From assembly GCA_964036155.1 (NCBI GenBank), contig OZ038422.1, positions 3,371,201 through 3,435,200 on the forward strand: a stretch of 64,000 nt of DNA, read 5' to 3'. Positions 1 to 13,148 of the stretch are shown here, piece by piece. The translations under genes and the position numbers were made by a program. The notes under the pieces are model-generated. The model did not search any database. It was given only the letters and a program-made list of their open reading frames with translations, and was not told where the DNA came from. The DNA is from Diploscapter coronatus. Lineage: Eukaryota > Nematoda > Chromadorea > Rhabditida > Rhabditidae. The first letter of the stretch is position 1. Every line of letters begins with the position of its first letter.

Positions 1-520
1 GACACAAACGAGAGAGTACGCTATAGCATGGCAGAGTAGAGAGACGCAGAAATCCAAATTAGAGTGCACTCTTCACCATCGGAAACATTGGAGACGAAAA
101 GAGAGAAAACGAAGGGAAGAGAGAGTGCGAATAAGGTACGGAAAGAGACTAGAATGAGAGAAAGAGGGTGAGAGAGCGGAGTAGAAGGGGGGAAAGGCCA
201 GAGACGCAGAGAAGGGAGAAAGAAGGAGAGCGGGCTGCTGCGCTGCGGTGAGCGCTTAGGGCGAATCGATGAGAAAATAGCGTGGTGAAAGAAGAGTGCT
301 AAAGAGAATGGAGAAAAGCTAGAGAACACGAGGAAAGAGAGAGAAATAGGCGAGAGAGTATGGAACATAGAGAGAGCATAGGCGAACAGAAGCCCTCTTC
401 TCAACAGGACTGCTTTAGATATGCGGGCAAGGGAGGAAAAAGTAGGATAGTGAGGGAAGAGTGAGAAAAGAAAAGAGAACGAAAGAAGCAAAACTGGAGA
501 AATAGTCATAGAAAGAGTGA
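1..520. repeat. Polypurine (GA-rich) tract
   Basis: The + strand is almost purely purine, dominated by GAGA, GGGA and GAAA words, up to about position 520, where the composition abruptly becomes T-rich. The 162-codon open frame on the minus strand is a low-complexity Ser/Phe/Leu string produced by this bias, so I do not call it a gene. Similar shorter polypurine stretches lie at about 61240-61290 and 62640-62830. Confidence 0.6.
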
Positions 521-2375
521 GGAATGAAAGAAATAGCGTTGCATGAGAAAAACTATGGCCACGCTCTTTTTATTTCCTCTTTTACTTTTCCTCTTGCTAT
601 TATCTCAAATTCTGACTCTTTTTCAACGCCATTTCTCCGGTTTATTTTTCTCTACTTTCTAGATTTGCAATGCTATTTCGGCCTTTCTGACTATTTTCCT
701 CCCATTTTATCATGCTGTTTCGTCGTTTTCTGTTTCTTTCCATCTCCTTTCCATCGTCAGTGTTTTGCTTCGACTCGGCGACATGAGAGCGCGGGCAAAG
801 CAGGGACTTCTTTATGAACAATTTTCAATTCAACAAAATTATTGTCAAAAATTTTCATCTTCGAGATTATTCAAGAATATTCCAGAAAAATTCGGTAATT
901 TGTAGACTGGAGCTTTTCCATCGACCGCAAATATCCCTTGTGCGGTGTGAATTATTCCAGTCAGCTTTGAATTACTATCCTAATAATGGGACGAGAGATA
1001 ATGATAACCGAATCTCGAGGTGGAAAAGTCCCAAGTCTGGTAATTTGAATGTCAAATTGGTCAGTTTCGTCCAGAGAGTCCGAGACGAGGAAGTAGAAAA
1101 ATCGAAGTAAACAAGAACTGAATTCAGTGAAGTTCGAAGGAGAAATAGGACATGTGAAATGAATAATTCGCTGAAATATGTCGCAAGATTCAAGGAAACT
1201 GTTAAAACTTATCGTAAAAATTAACTTGATGTCCAAAGGCATGAATCATGAGAGTTGAAATATTTTGAGATCTCCGACCTAACTGGGGAGTTCGACATAT
1301 TGAGCAATGAGACTAGGATCATATTATGGTTCTATTTCTAACTCGAATCCGAGCTTCAACATCTCTGTTGAAAGCGTTTGATCATATTTCATACCTTCAT
1401 ACTAAATGATATAGTGATAATTTCAAATATTTAAAAATATCTTTCAATGTTTATCAGGTATTGATGTTATTAGATGTTTCCGTTCAAGTTATTACAGTTG
1501 TTTCGCGCATAAATATTATACTTTCTCAATAATAAATTTCTTATTCACTTTATAAATTCAGCTATGCTTCAATTCTCGTAAACTCGAATATTACTAAGTC
1601 AAAATCTTTTCCTATCCCCTAATTAAACAGGTGTAATTTATTGAAAAGAGTTTCACCTGGCATTTGAATATTGTAGTGATTGCAGGTAGACGTTGTGCAA
1701 TATTTGAGGGCTTGCAATGAGTAGATGTGTTATTATTGCCAATTCCACAATCCATTTAGCGGTAGATCATCGCACTGAAATTGGAATAATTTGAAATAGT
1801 TATTCGATATTTTGTAACAAAAAATGATGCGGTATCAGTCAGGGGTGTACAAAAATCAAATGTTTGAGTTGCGGCGGCGTTTAACGTAGTATTCGTTTAA
1901 ATTTGCGTTTGCATTTGCATTATGAAAAATATTCAAAAGTTTGCATTTTGTGTGTAAATAACGCGTTAAATTTGTTCAATCTTAGGCCTAAAATGCCTAA
2001 AAATTCATCTAATATCGCAAGCTGGCTAAAATATAGCAATATAATGTTAGATTGTGCTGGCTAAGGGTATTTTATCAATATTTCAATACCTAAAAGTTAT
2101 AACTGAATTTCCCTAATTTTTGTGTGTGCATTAGCGTTTTGAAAATTATTTCGAAAAGTGCGTTTTGCGTTAGCGTCAGTTAATAGCACGTTATCTTCGT
2201 AAACCCTGGTATTAACTTAAGAAAATATCTTCACTGCATTCAGATGAATTTTGAAACAAGCAAATTAAATTGGAAAAATCACATTGAAAAATGAATAACT
2301 TTAGCAAGAAATTTGATGAAGAACTCAAAACGTAGATGGATTAGAAAGGAAACTTCACGCTCTATCTCTCTTCTC

Positions 2376-2466
2376 GGCTTCTTGTATTCCACACCCACCT
2401 TGTTCTTTTCCTCTATCTTCCTCCTCTATTATCTCCCCAAAAAGTGGGCGTGGAATACAAAAGGCT
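2376..2466. repeat. MITE-like inverted repeat, 'CCACGCCCACTTTTT' family, copy 1
   Basis: The left end reads CTTGTATTCCACACCCACCT and the right end, reverse-complemented, reads TTGTATTCCACGCCCACTTT. Together they form imperfect terminal inverted repeats of about 20 bp around a T/C-rich core. A related element with the same ends lies at 22600-22692 and its mirror at 42425-42517. There is no coding capacity, so it is best seen as a non-autonomous element. Confidence 0.55.
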
Positions 2467-4925
2467 TTTCTTCTCAAATGTTCGGCAGAATTTTGGTGCA
2501 CCCCAATTTCCGTCTAACTTACAATAATGAAATTTGAAATATTATCTCGAGAATGGTAAATGGTTTTGCATTGGAAAGACAGGAGAATTGGCCGAATGCT
2601 GAATGCATTCGTAATTGAGGCAGAAAGCCGAAGAAATGCAGAAAGGCGACCGAACAAGAAGCAGTTAAATTATTTCTTGCACAAATAAGACAACACGACG
2701 ATGCGCAATGAAAGACATATGAATGGGGAACGAGATGGGAAATTAATGGATTTGAAACGGATAATTGAAAATTTAGACCCTTCAGACATTTTAAATACTG
2801 TTCCGACATACATGAAAACTTCTCAAGTTTTTATGATTTCAGGATATTTTCTTTCTTTTCTTACAACATTTTTATTTTTACTTCCTCTTCCTGTTCTATC
2901 TAAACTTTTATCGATATTTCCTAAACTTTCAAATTCCATAATTTAATTAAACCCACCCACGCCAATGGATCGTCAGCATCCCTTCTTCTGGGAATTAGTT
3001 ATGTCCACCATATAAAAGCACCACGGACCTTCCCCAAGTCGATTGCTTTTCAAAACGATCAAAATCAATATCCAACCGATCGTCTTTTATTATTCACACA
3101 AAACAGCTGGGGTTATTAGTATTTGGTACTGGAGCATTTGGAAGAAAGGTTAGGTGAAACGTCTGGTCAGACCCTTGAAATACCTCGTCCATATTTCATA
3201 TTTTATTTTATCCACCATCCTTCCGAGCAATACTATGTTTGAAAAGTTTCTATAGCCAACTTAGATCATAATATCGAGATTTGTGAATTTAATGCGGGAA
3301 AAATCCGACCATGTTGAGATCACTTTACAACGCTCCTAACTCAATTTTTCTTAAAATATAAATCAGCACAAATCTGGATAGAGAAAGGAAGTTATTTTAG
3401 AAATTATGATATGGATGCTCGAGAAATTCATATCATATGGCTAATATCCAATTCTGTCAAGAGTGGTATTATGAAAATGCAATAAATAAACGAGCGAGCA
3501 GTCAAATGTGTGCATATTCTGAAAAGGGAAAATTCAATTTTCAAGAATATCTTTCAAAATTTATTGGATTGTTTTGTAAATTAAGATTTCGAAATCAAAT
3601 GTTCCTGTTGATCGACTGGAAAAAGATTTACTGAATTTGAATAGGTTTGAATTTCGAAAACAGCACTTCGAAGGATTATATGGGGGATAAGGCCGATGGA
3701 AATCCATTGATATTTGCGATAATCCGAAAACCGTGAGACAGATTAAAGCGAAATGCTGGGAAACCAAGTTTCGAAAAGAACTTCGATAAACGAAGAGTTT
3801 GATGGTGATTTTGAAGCAAAATTGAAGAAATTTTGAGCAACCCATGGCATATTATCAATCATCAATCTAGCGATAAGATGAATCGCCTGATATCGGATGA
3901 TAAAACTCTGATTAAGGATGTGATGATAAAGTATGCGAACATAACGAAATAATTGGCATAGCATAAGAAATTCTTCAGCATAATACTTTATAGTGCTTTT
4001 ATAAACATTCTCGTTTGAACTTAGCTAAAAAGACCAAATTATTTTACAAAAATTTCCTCAATCTAAGAAATTTTCTAAAACGTATCAAGAATATCTACAT
4101 TTGAGGATGGCAAATTCGAAAATGAAGTACAGAATTGTGGATTCTCATAGCAACGCACTAGAGCGCTATCCTTCATGTCCATTGATAAGAAATTGATTTT
4201 GAAATGTTACATTTCCCCTCGCTATGAATCTATCTTCTAATTGCATAACCGAGAATTTAGGAGCTTGAAAGATGCTATTTTAAGAAGAACGTAGAAAAAT
4301 GACAAATACAAAAATAAGTCTAGCAGAAAATGGTAATCTACTTACAAGGCATCAAATATTAATCGTGGAACACAACATGCATGATCCTTATCTCGCAGAA
4401 TTTATTTGAGCTTTCATGCTCCACTTTGGATTGCATGCAAACTTTCTTCATTGCAGAAAAATGAACTGAATTTTGAGATCTAACTGATGATTAAGTTGAT
4501 ATTAAAATATAACAACGGTTGAGCAATCATTATTAAAACATTCTGTCGGTATTCATATGAAAATTTGGAGCACGCTGGAAACTCAGCTTCTTGCAATTAT
4601 ATCGAAAAATCAAATGAAGCTTTAAGAAATGTCTTAAACTCGACTGTTCCGCAAATTGAGTTTTGATAAATTCATTATGCTTCGTCTCCGTATCACCGGC
4701 ATTTTATCATTTGCATACATTTTCTCGCTTCAATTTTCGTAGTCTAATGACACCTGTTTCCGTTTCAATTCTAGCGCATTTCAGCTGACACGCTATCACA
4801 AAAATACCTCGCAAAAATAATCTCCAAGTTAAAAGTTTAGGGATTTTAGATATTTATTTTCGAATTTCATAGGTCAAATAAATTAAGTAATTTCCAATTC
4901 ATCGAGAGTATAGATATCAGAAAAC

Positions 4926-5035
4926 GGCAACTTGGAAACCTCAAGTTCTCAAGTCATGAGAAATAGTGCGGGAGAAGAATCTTTTCTCTAACATTCCACA
5001 CCCTATTTCGCATGGCTTGAGGTTTCCAAATAGCC
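4926..5035. repeat. MITE-like inverted repeat
   Basis: The word CTTGGAAACCTCAAG at about 4931-4945 is mirrored by CTTGAGGTTTCCAA at about 5016-5029. The homology continues inward (TCATGAGAAATAG against CATGCGAAATAG after reverse-complementing), so nearly the whole 110 bp can fold as one hairpin. No second copy was noticed in the window. Confidence 0.5.
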
Positions 5036-5335
5036 TCAGAAACCCGTCAGATATTTCAATTTTCAAAATTTCTACGTTTGAAAGAGAATAATAGTTGGCT
5101 AAGGAAGTGAACATCTCTGATGCGAGTTGGGAAGTGTTCTTTCTATGACATTTCTTGAGATCGGCAGATGACTATTAGTAGACTCAAAATTGGCAACAAA
5201 CAAATTTAGAGTTAGGAAAATAGTACAGGCAAAAGAATGTGTCATTATGCCATTATACCGTCATGTTTATTTTCATAACGGTTAGAGATAGATTACCTGA
5301 CAGTCTTCTACGGACAAAATTCATGGAATTCAATG

Positions 5336-6449
5336 TCAATAATAAGAGCAGCAGGACGACCATTTGTTCCATTGTGTTTCACTCGTGGCTAGATCCACTA
5401 CAGAGCTACCATCGTATTTTTCGCCGGTTGAAAGAGCTACGAGCCTCCTGAATTCACAAATCCCTGATTTTTCTTATTTCTTTTGTACGAAAACACCTCG
5501 TTAAATCAACAAATGCCTGATTGACGTTGTGACCCGTCTTCGCTGAGGTTTCGATGTAGGGTATTGAGTAGGTCTGAAAATTCCAAATCGTGTCTCAATT
5601 TTCATTTCGATTTTCTTTCAAAACTGATTCTAGTCAGTAGGTTTCAAAAATTTTTGCCAATTTTTTACGTTTTCTATGATTACTTCAATGGAACCTTAGT
5701 GACAAATTGATGATGATTCTCTTTTGATAAACTAACATTCGCTAGCTGTCTGGCTTCATCGGATCTGACTTTCCTTGCCGAGCCCAGATCGACTTTGTTT
5801 CCGACAAGTGTCACCTGCACTTGCTCCTTCCCATACTCCTTTATCTGCGCTAGCCAGTTCTGAAAATGACAAATCTAGTCATCAAAACATAACGAAACTA
5901 GCATTATTTAGATAAGTCCGAAATAGTACATAGTTTTGAAGGTGCGAAACCCTCAGTATTGTTTTATCACCTGGGCTGTTAGCGGTATTGTGCGAAGGAA
6001 CAACTCTAAGCTGGTGGTGCGATTAGCGGAATTTAACGTTTTTGCACTACCAATAGTCTGATGGAAACTAAAGGAAACTAAAGATTACCCGAATATTCTC
6101 GAAGCTCGTCCGATTTGAGACGTCGAACACCAGTAACAGAGCGTCGGCATCTCGGTAGTAGGCAGCCGTCACGGAACGAAATCGCTCTTGACCAGCTGTA
6201 TCCCAGATCTGAAAAATATGACTCAGAAAAAGAGAGAAGGAAATATAGAAATTGAGAATTTAATGAGCCAATCATAGTTGCCCGTTTACTGCCAACCTGC
6301 AACTTGATTTTCTTCCCATCCAATTCGATGACTTTGTTTCGGTAGTCAATTCCAACTGTGGAGATGAAATTGTTGTTCAGGAAGGCTCCATCCTTGTATC
6401 GGACCAATAGACACGTTTTTCCTGTACAACTATCACCGAGCACCATTAT
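5336..6449 (-). CDS. rab-37: Rab-37/Rab-26-type small GTPase (5' exon not identified)
   Basis: Rab-family GTPase, predicted to act on secretory vesicle or granule membranes. Five minus-strand exons hold frame: 6449-6297, 6208-6089, 5859-5737, 5573-5497 and 5447-5336 (194 codons plus TGA). Visible motifs are the P-loop GDSCTGKT, switch [23 protein letters not shown] and ETSAK. The C terminus SSCCSYY carries the dicysteine prenylation site and closely resembles the SSCCSFM ending of human RAB37. The effector segment FKDGAF/VGID-like region is also typical of RAB26/37. The first exon shown begins with a TTTCAG acceptor just before the P-loop, so an N-terminal exon must lie upstream. Open frames at 6489-6698 and 6864-7193 are candidates, but I could not join them. 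The P-loop has Cys-Thr where most Rabs have Gly-Val. Confidence 0.9.
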
Positions 6450-9400
6450 CTGAAATTTAGGCAAATTTATAACAATTTTTGAAGGCATCTAGATTAGGAT
6501 GTAATCGGTGAGGAAATTGTTAGTCGAAATTTCGACGTTTTCAGATTTTATATAAATCTCCCCAATCACTTTTAAAACTTCTAGTACTTTTGATCCCGAC
6601 GTCAAACGGCAATTAGCGAATTTCCAACATTCGCCTCCACTTTTTCCAGAGTTCCTCAACTCATTTAGCGAAACTTTTTCTCTATCAGAATTGCTCATTA
6701 GCGTGCGATTTTCAGTTTCTTTTTCTCGGCTAAAGTTTTCAGAAAATATGTCTTTTTAAACGTGAAGATATGAAATCGAATTAATAAGATGAATATGTTT
6801 CAAAAAATTTCATAAAAAATCGCATGATTTCAATGGCGCAATACGTCACTCTGTTACCTGGGTTTAGTAAATATCAAAACTGCCTTCCGAAATAAAATAC
6901 ATCAATGTTTTCCAAAAATCACAAGAATAAAAAATTTCTAAAATTCTTAATACTGCCAATTCCATTTCCAAACTCTCGTCATTTCGACGTTGTGTTATTT
7001 TGTGAGTTTTGAGTTTTCTTCTTGTTTCTTCAAAAGGCCGAGATGTTTGACTGATTGCTGCACTTCGTCCTGAGTCTTCACCCTTTTCGAGGCAAATCTG
7101 CCGCTCTTTTTCGGTGTCTTTTGAGGCTGTTTTTTGACCGACAAAACCACGCGAAATTAACCAGTTTTCTTCCGCAATTAAATGCAAAAACAAAAAAGTC
7201 CTGTATTGAAAAATGATGTAGGAATTTATTCTTCATTCAATATATCGAATTATCATAGATTTTCGGAAAGTATTTATTGGCCAGCAATGCCAATAATATC
7301 GTAACTGTAATATTGTATTATGTCCTAGTTAGGCTTGAAACATATTAGCAAATTTTAAATTTAGCATAGAACACTTACAGTAAACGAATAATCCACTTCC
7401 TGCAAAATCGATGACCGTTTGCGTTGGACTTTCATAGTTGGTTAGACAAAAAATTTGGAATAAGTGATTTAACAGTCGTATTGTCAACTGCTATTCGATG
7501 TACTGCACCAACCTGAATTTGATTAATACAAATAAAAAATTAAAACCATAACGACTGATAGTACAAAAATATGATATGTTTCAACAAATTATTTTAGCCG
7601 ATTTAATGAGTAAGTTATAATGAAGCCTTTCGTGGAAAAAGATAATAATTTACAGATAAAAATGCTGATTTGACACCCTTTTCATGCATAAAATGTGAAA
7701 ACGCTTTTAAATTTTCAAATAAACCTATAATTTTCAAGATACAAACGCCAAGAAACGAAACGTACAAATTATGACGACAAAATCGTGGTTTTTTTCAAAC
7801 TCGAAGATATAAATTATTTGAAGTGATAATGCTCCGCGTTTATGACCTAGCATAATGCAACTTGTTGAAATTTATGAGATATCTAAAAAGTATATGCGAG
7901 GATAAAAATTTATGGTGTTCATGAATAATTAATGTCGGTTTAATCTGGATATTATTCACAGAAACGTCATTTTTGACGCAGAAATCTGGTGTCAAAAGAG
8001 CTATCGAATCACCTAATCGGGAATTATTACGGAATAGAAATTACATTAAAAATGCAAGGAAAACGGGTCAAAAGCGGCAAAATTCCTTAGAATGACGATG
8101 AAATAAAGAAAAATGAAGAGAAATAGAGACAATAGAAAACGAGTGAGAGCGAAAGAAAAAGCGATGCGTGTGCATAAGAAATTGCGGAAACGAGTGCGTT
8201 TAAAGACGGCCGGCCTTTCGAACTGAATTCCTAAATTATCCCAGACGATTTTACGACTATACTTTATCACGCAATTATAGATTCATTCGTTTGGATATTT
8301 TGAAGAATTAAGTCCAAAATGCACCAGTATAAAAAGTTTGAAACTTGTATCATTTTTGACAAGTTTTTACGGAAAATCTAAAACGATATCGCAAACTGGA
8401 AGAAAAAGAAAATGATGCAAAAAGAAGAGAAAAACAGCAAGCAACAGTCATCTTTGATTTATGAAAGCGTGTCTTGGATGTCCAAGTTTGGAGGCTCTGC
8501 TCAATCAGCTAAAACTCGTCTGGGATTGCACACTGGATTCCCAACAATAGAAAGAAGAGTGGGGAAAGAAGTCAGAGAAAAAGTGGTTGAAGACATATAA
8601 ACAAAAAGAAGAGAGAAAAGAAGGCAGAAAAGTTGGAGAAAAAGAATGAAAAGAACTCAAGGAAGATGAAAAAGACGTGAATAAAAGCAGATGAATAGGG
8701 CGAATTTGGATAAAGGGAAAAATAAAGCTAAAGTGATCTGGGATATCACTTTAACTAATCCCTTTGAAACTTAGAAATATCCTCACAGAAATCTCAAATT
8801 TAATGGGGGAAAATTCCGTGAATATCGACTTCTGAAGTCTGGGTATGATGATTAGAGTCTACTTAATTATTGCATTGGATCAAAAATCAAAGAGTCAGAA
8901 TCGGTCAGTTTTTATTTAATCGTCATTCTTATAGTCTGAGCCTCTTTTATTTCTTCTTCTGGAACTCGAAAATTCGTAAGAAATGGCCAATTCCGGAAGA
9001 AAACTACGAATAAGGAAGTCTGATGAAAGTGACTAGTATGAAAGGGACAAATTAAGGAAAGACAGGATAGAGACCACTAGCCAGAAGGCGAAATGGGTGT
9101 GGTTAAAATTGCAGGAATTCTGCAATGATGCTGCATACTTTATGGAGATCAAGACCAGTGTTAAAGTCTATAAAAGAAAGCTTCCTATCGTGATATAGAG
9201 ATTTCGCGACACAGTTATGAAGTGATAAAGTAGATCATATTTTTCAGCACATTCGTCAACGATCGTTAAGAACTAAATCAACAATAGCCTACTAATTTGA
9301 ACTTTATTTATCAACTTTTCCTTCAAGTAAAAGAAAATGTGATGCTGAAGTTTGAAAAGAAGGTTCGAAGTTATTTTAAAGTTGTCAGAACTTCTCGAAA

Positions 9401-10959
9401 CTCACATGCAAATCAAGTGAAATTGGGCAGGAAGGGAATAGAGGCCTAGCAGAAAAAGAATTGGACAATTGAATCACTGAAAGGACGAGAGTTTTTGAAG
9501 TGAATTGAATGGAGATGAAAGAATGAGACCTACTGAACGCGGATTCAATGGAATTGACGATAACAAGAACTCGGCTTGAGAAACATGGATGAAGTTTCGA
9601 AGCGATTCTAAAATTAGTCAATTTCGTAGTTTTTTGTTAACCAATTTTGCGCTTCAAGAGGAAGCATGTGTATTTCGAAAATTGATTGATCTTGCTAAAT
9701 ATTGAAACGTATCATGAAAAATAGTTAGATTTGTCATTTACAATTAGAACACAAACTCCGAGGGTAGAATTAGCAATTTGAGAAAAAAAAACATCTAGCA
9801 AAAAAGGAATAAAATCGGAAATTTTTAGTGAAAGCATCCTTCTAAACTATGAATAATAAATAATTGGGGATGTTTATTTAATAATGATCTGGGCCCTAGA
9901 AATGGGTTATTGTTATGAGATGCGACCGCAAAATAAGTGACTATGAGCGGGGGGAGGGAATTATTAGCGATGAAAGACTCAACGCATTGTTTCCATGGCT
10001 CTGCGTCTCGCGTCACATTTCCTCACAAACTCGCTCTTTATCAAAAACGAGAAACATATTTAGAGTTGCACCGACCAAATCGCGAGAAAATCTACCTAAC
10101 CCAATTAAAATCTCATCGAAATATTACTCACTTCAGATAAGCAGTTTTAAGTAGTTATAAATCTATTCGATTGAGCCATCAATTTATAAAATGTTTTAAC
10201 GATCCCGTATTAAGCTTGGACCATACATTTCATCATAATAAAATAAAATTCCATTTTTACATTAGAGAGAAGGAGAGTAATAAACTATTGGCTCAAAGTC
10301 GCTCATGATCTGAACCAAATTTTATCTGAAACATATCCCAAGCAGTTTTCAAAACCTATATTTTATTAGAGGCTTAGAGGTGTCTGGCTTCAGATACCCA
10401 CATGACTTTGACTTGAATTTCTTATCTAATGCGATTACACCTCTTATTTTCATCATTTCACTATCAATGTTTTCATTGTTCAAAACAAAAGCGAGAATTT
10501 ACTGCTGTTGAAAATTTAAACAAATCTCCATACTAAAATTGTAAGTCGTTTGAAAACCCTGTGAAGTATTTTTAGCTTTTCTCAAAACATCTGAAAATGA
10601 CAGACCTAATATTATCAGCAAAAAACTAATTTCTAACTATTCGATTCCACTTCATTTAAAAATGCGGAAATATTTGAAACTTTTTCTCTAAGAAAACTAA
10701 AATCTCGTAACTTGCTCTAACTAACTGGCTTCATATTCGAATCGATGAAATAATGAGCTATTCATGAAATGAGACATAAGAAATACTCGCGTCAGAATTG
10801 CTAAATACGGGTAAGAGCGAGATAAAATCGGAGGCTAGCACTTTATAAAGTCAGAAAAAATTCTATTCGCATGTTTTTATTCTGAACCAAATTCTGGATA
10901 AAATAGTCTGTTAAGAAAATTCACAAAAACTCGAGAAAAGAAATCTCGCAGATACAAAT
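6450..10959. other. Non-coding interval upstream of rab-37
   Basis: The interval should contain the missing 5' exon(s) of the Rab gene on the minus strand. The only charged, exon-like open frame is at 6864-7193 (minus), and its product has no recognisable domain. Elsewhere I see AT-rich sequence with no supported gene. A TATAAAAG word at about 9170 (plus) is not followed by a recognisable exon. Confidence 0.35.
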
Positions 10960-11340
10960 TTCTGCAGCACTCAGTCATGTTGACTGACGAAAGACAACTA
11001 CGCCTTTTGCTCTCCCAAAATATGTGTACCGCGAAGAAATATTCAAAATATTCCAGGCAGCGTAGCGTCTTTTTTCTTTCCTACTCCCTTTCGTCTGATT
11101 TCTTTTCTGGCGGGGAGAAATCCTCTCGTCTGTATTGAAGCATGGAGGAATAGTATTTTTTTATCACGTGGAAAAAGGGGAAGTTAAAAATAAAATTTGA
11201 ATAGTTAAAGGCGTCTAACATCGAGGTACTGTATTTTGGAAATAGTATGGCGCAAGCTTGTCCCGTTCTCATGCATTGAAGCCTGCAAAAGTCTCGCAAG
11301 AAAGAGGTCTTCGTTAATGGACATGACTGAGTGCGCAGAA
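10960..11340. mobile_element. MITE-like element, family A, copy 1
   Basis: The left end carries GCACTCAGTCATGT (10967-10980), whose exact reverse complement ACATGACTGAGTGC sits at 11321-11334. Allowing one indel, the match extends outward to about 20 bp (TTCTGC next to each). The interior shares words with the element at 49970-50258: 'CTCCCAAAATA(T/C)GTGTA', a 'TATTGA(A/G)GCATGG' word and 'CTAACATCG'. The open frames inside are low quality, so a non-autonomous DNA element is the likeliest reading. Confidence 0.65.
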
Positions 11341-13148
11341 GAATCTCGCTATTCGCGATGTTGATATTCTAGCTTGAGCGCGAATTTTCGAATTCGATTA
11401 TTTTTGGCCCCCGAAATCCAGTTTATTTGCGGGCATAGGAAATGCGGCGACGAGTGTCGGAAAGCCATGCCGCTTATTTTTGACAAAATAAAATTGAATA
11501 TGGAAATGCGTCGAATGCGGACAGAATGCCTTGAGCAGGGAGCATCTGAAGGAGATTTGAGGGGTGAAGAGGAAGAGGGGGAAAGGGGGCGAATTTGAGG
11601 CCTGAAAGCAGGGCCTGAAGAGTCCCAAAAAGGCCTGAAGAGGGCCATATAAGGGAGGATAATTGCCACTGCATGAATGACAAAATTACCTAGAAAATCG
11701 CAGCATGAAGGGAAGATATATGCACGCGAAAATATACATAAAGAATATTTATCTAATATTTTTTTCGAATCGTAGTTATATAGCAATCAGGTTGATTGGG
11801 GGGATTATTGAATATTATATTTGAGTTTCATTGAAACCTTATCTACATTATCTGAAAGAAATGATATGAGGACAAGTTAAATGTTTATTTTGAAAATGAT
11901 GGAAAACGAGAAAAACTGAATATATCAAAATCTTCTATTGGCATCACATAATTTTCTGAATCATATTCAACTCACGAACGAAAAATGAGCGTGAATATGG
12001 GTAAATTGGCAAGGTTTGCACGAAATGCGATAAGTTATGAATAAATTATGTTCAATGAGACTATTCTCTACTAAAATAATCACGCTTGCGTGTATAGACG
12101 TACGCATTGAGACGTATGCTTTACGCTCACGTTTACGTAAGCATAGAATTTTCGCTGAGTCACCCAAATAAGTAAGCAAATAATTGAAGAAAAAATGGCA
12201 AAAATATTTGAAGCTGTTGAACGAGAGGCATGAATGTCGTCACTAGAGATTTGGATTGTAACACGAGCCGTATTGCTAAACTCTCCTGAAAGCGAATCTG
12301 CTTCCGAGAAAGGAAACGAGACGAGCCATGAAAAATCCATAATCCCATTGAAACATGGGTATTTTCTGATGATTCACTGAATAGTTTTGAAAATAACTCT
12401 GTTGATGTTGTTTCAATTTCGATTATCATGCTAAAAACAAGTTTCTATCCAGCTAGTGTTAGATTTCTACAAAAATATAATGGGATAGTTGATAGATATT
12501 TTATATTATTTTGTTTATTCAATTCACGAATCATGATAAGAGCGAATACTCTATAGGCGATAGGGGATACTTTTAATCATTTTCATTTGTAACATACACT
12601 GATCATTTTTATTTCAAAATTCACATTCCGTCATTTCTAAATAATCGTTTTATTATCGTTTCGAGTAATGAATAGTTCACGTCGTTTGATTGTACAAAGT
12701 ATCATACACTGTTTCAACTTAGGTCCGAAAATAAATACTAAGCAGCAAAATTGAGCATTTACAGAGTATTTACATATCAATTTACATCCATGTACATGAA
12801 ATCATTGAAAATCGTTAGAAGATGATAGATGAAAGGCAAGAATTTAGCTTTGTTCAAGTTTTTCATTGAATTTGTAAGGCATGATTGCATTTTCGAAGGT
12901 ACTCGTAAAAAGTAAGGCTTGGAAAATTATCGAAAATTTTGGTCTCTCAAAATATATGTTGAAAAAAAATCTAAAAAATTTAGGTTTTCGAGGAACCAAC
13001 TTCTAAATAAAAAATTTCGGAAAGGAAAATTACTCTGGCCTGGAGAACTAAAATTGTCGAAAATAGATGAAAATTATGAGCTGATTATTATCCGATTATC
13101 AAATCTATCGTCCTGCTCGAGATCGGCAATCTAGTCGTCAGTCTGCGT
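11341..13148. other. Non-coding interval
   Basis: Open frames of 70-145 codons around 11349-11786 and 12080-12429 overlap one another in several frames and carry no domain signature. I regard them as chance. This is intergenic sequence downstream of the 98-aa gene. Confidence 0.35.

Larger units (their letters stand above)
521..5335. other. Gene-poor interval
   Basis: No spliced coding model could be built here. Short open frames (for example around 814-1110 and 2701-2946 on the plus strand) show no recognisable domain and no convincing exon chain. A TATAAAAG word at about 3013-3020 on the plus strand could be a core promoter, but no coding exon follows it clearly. Two inverted-repeat elements in this interval are listed separately. 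Confidence 0.4.

Noticed and set aside
21..509. 162-codon minus-strand open frame
   Set aside because: It is the translation of a polypurine tract, low complexity and without splice or domain signals.
2701..2946. 81-codon plus-strand open frame with a hydrophobic C terminus
   Set aside because: No splice partner, no family signature, and it overlaps an equally long minus frame.
11349..11786. 145-codon minus-strand open frame
   Set aside because: It overlaps open frames in other phases and has no domain, homologous copy or exon structure.
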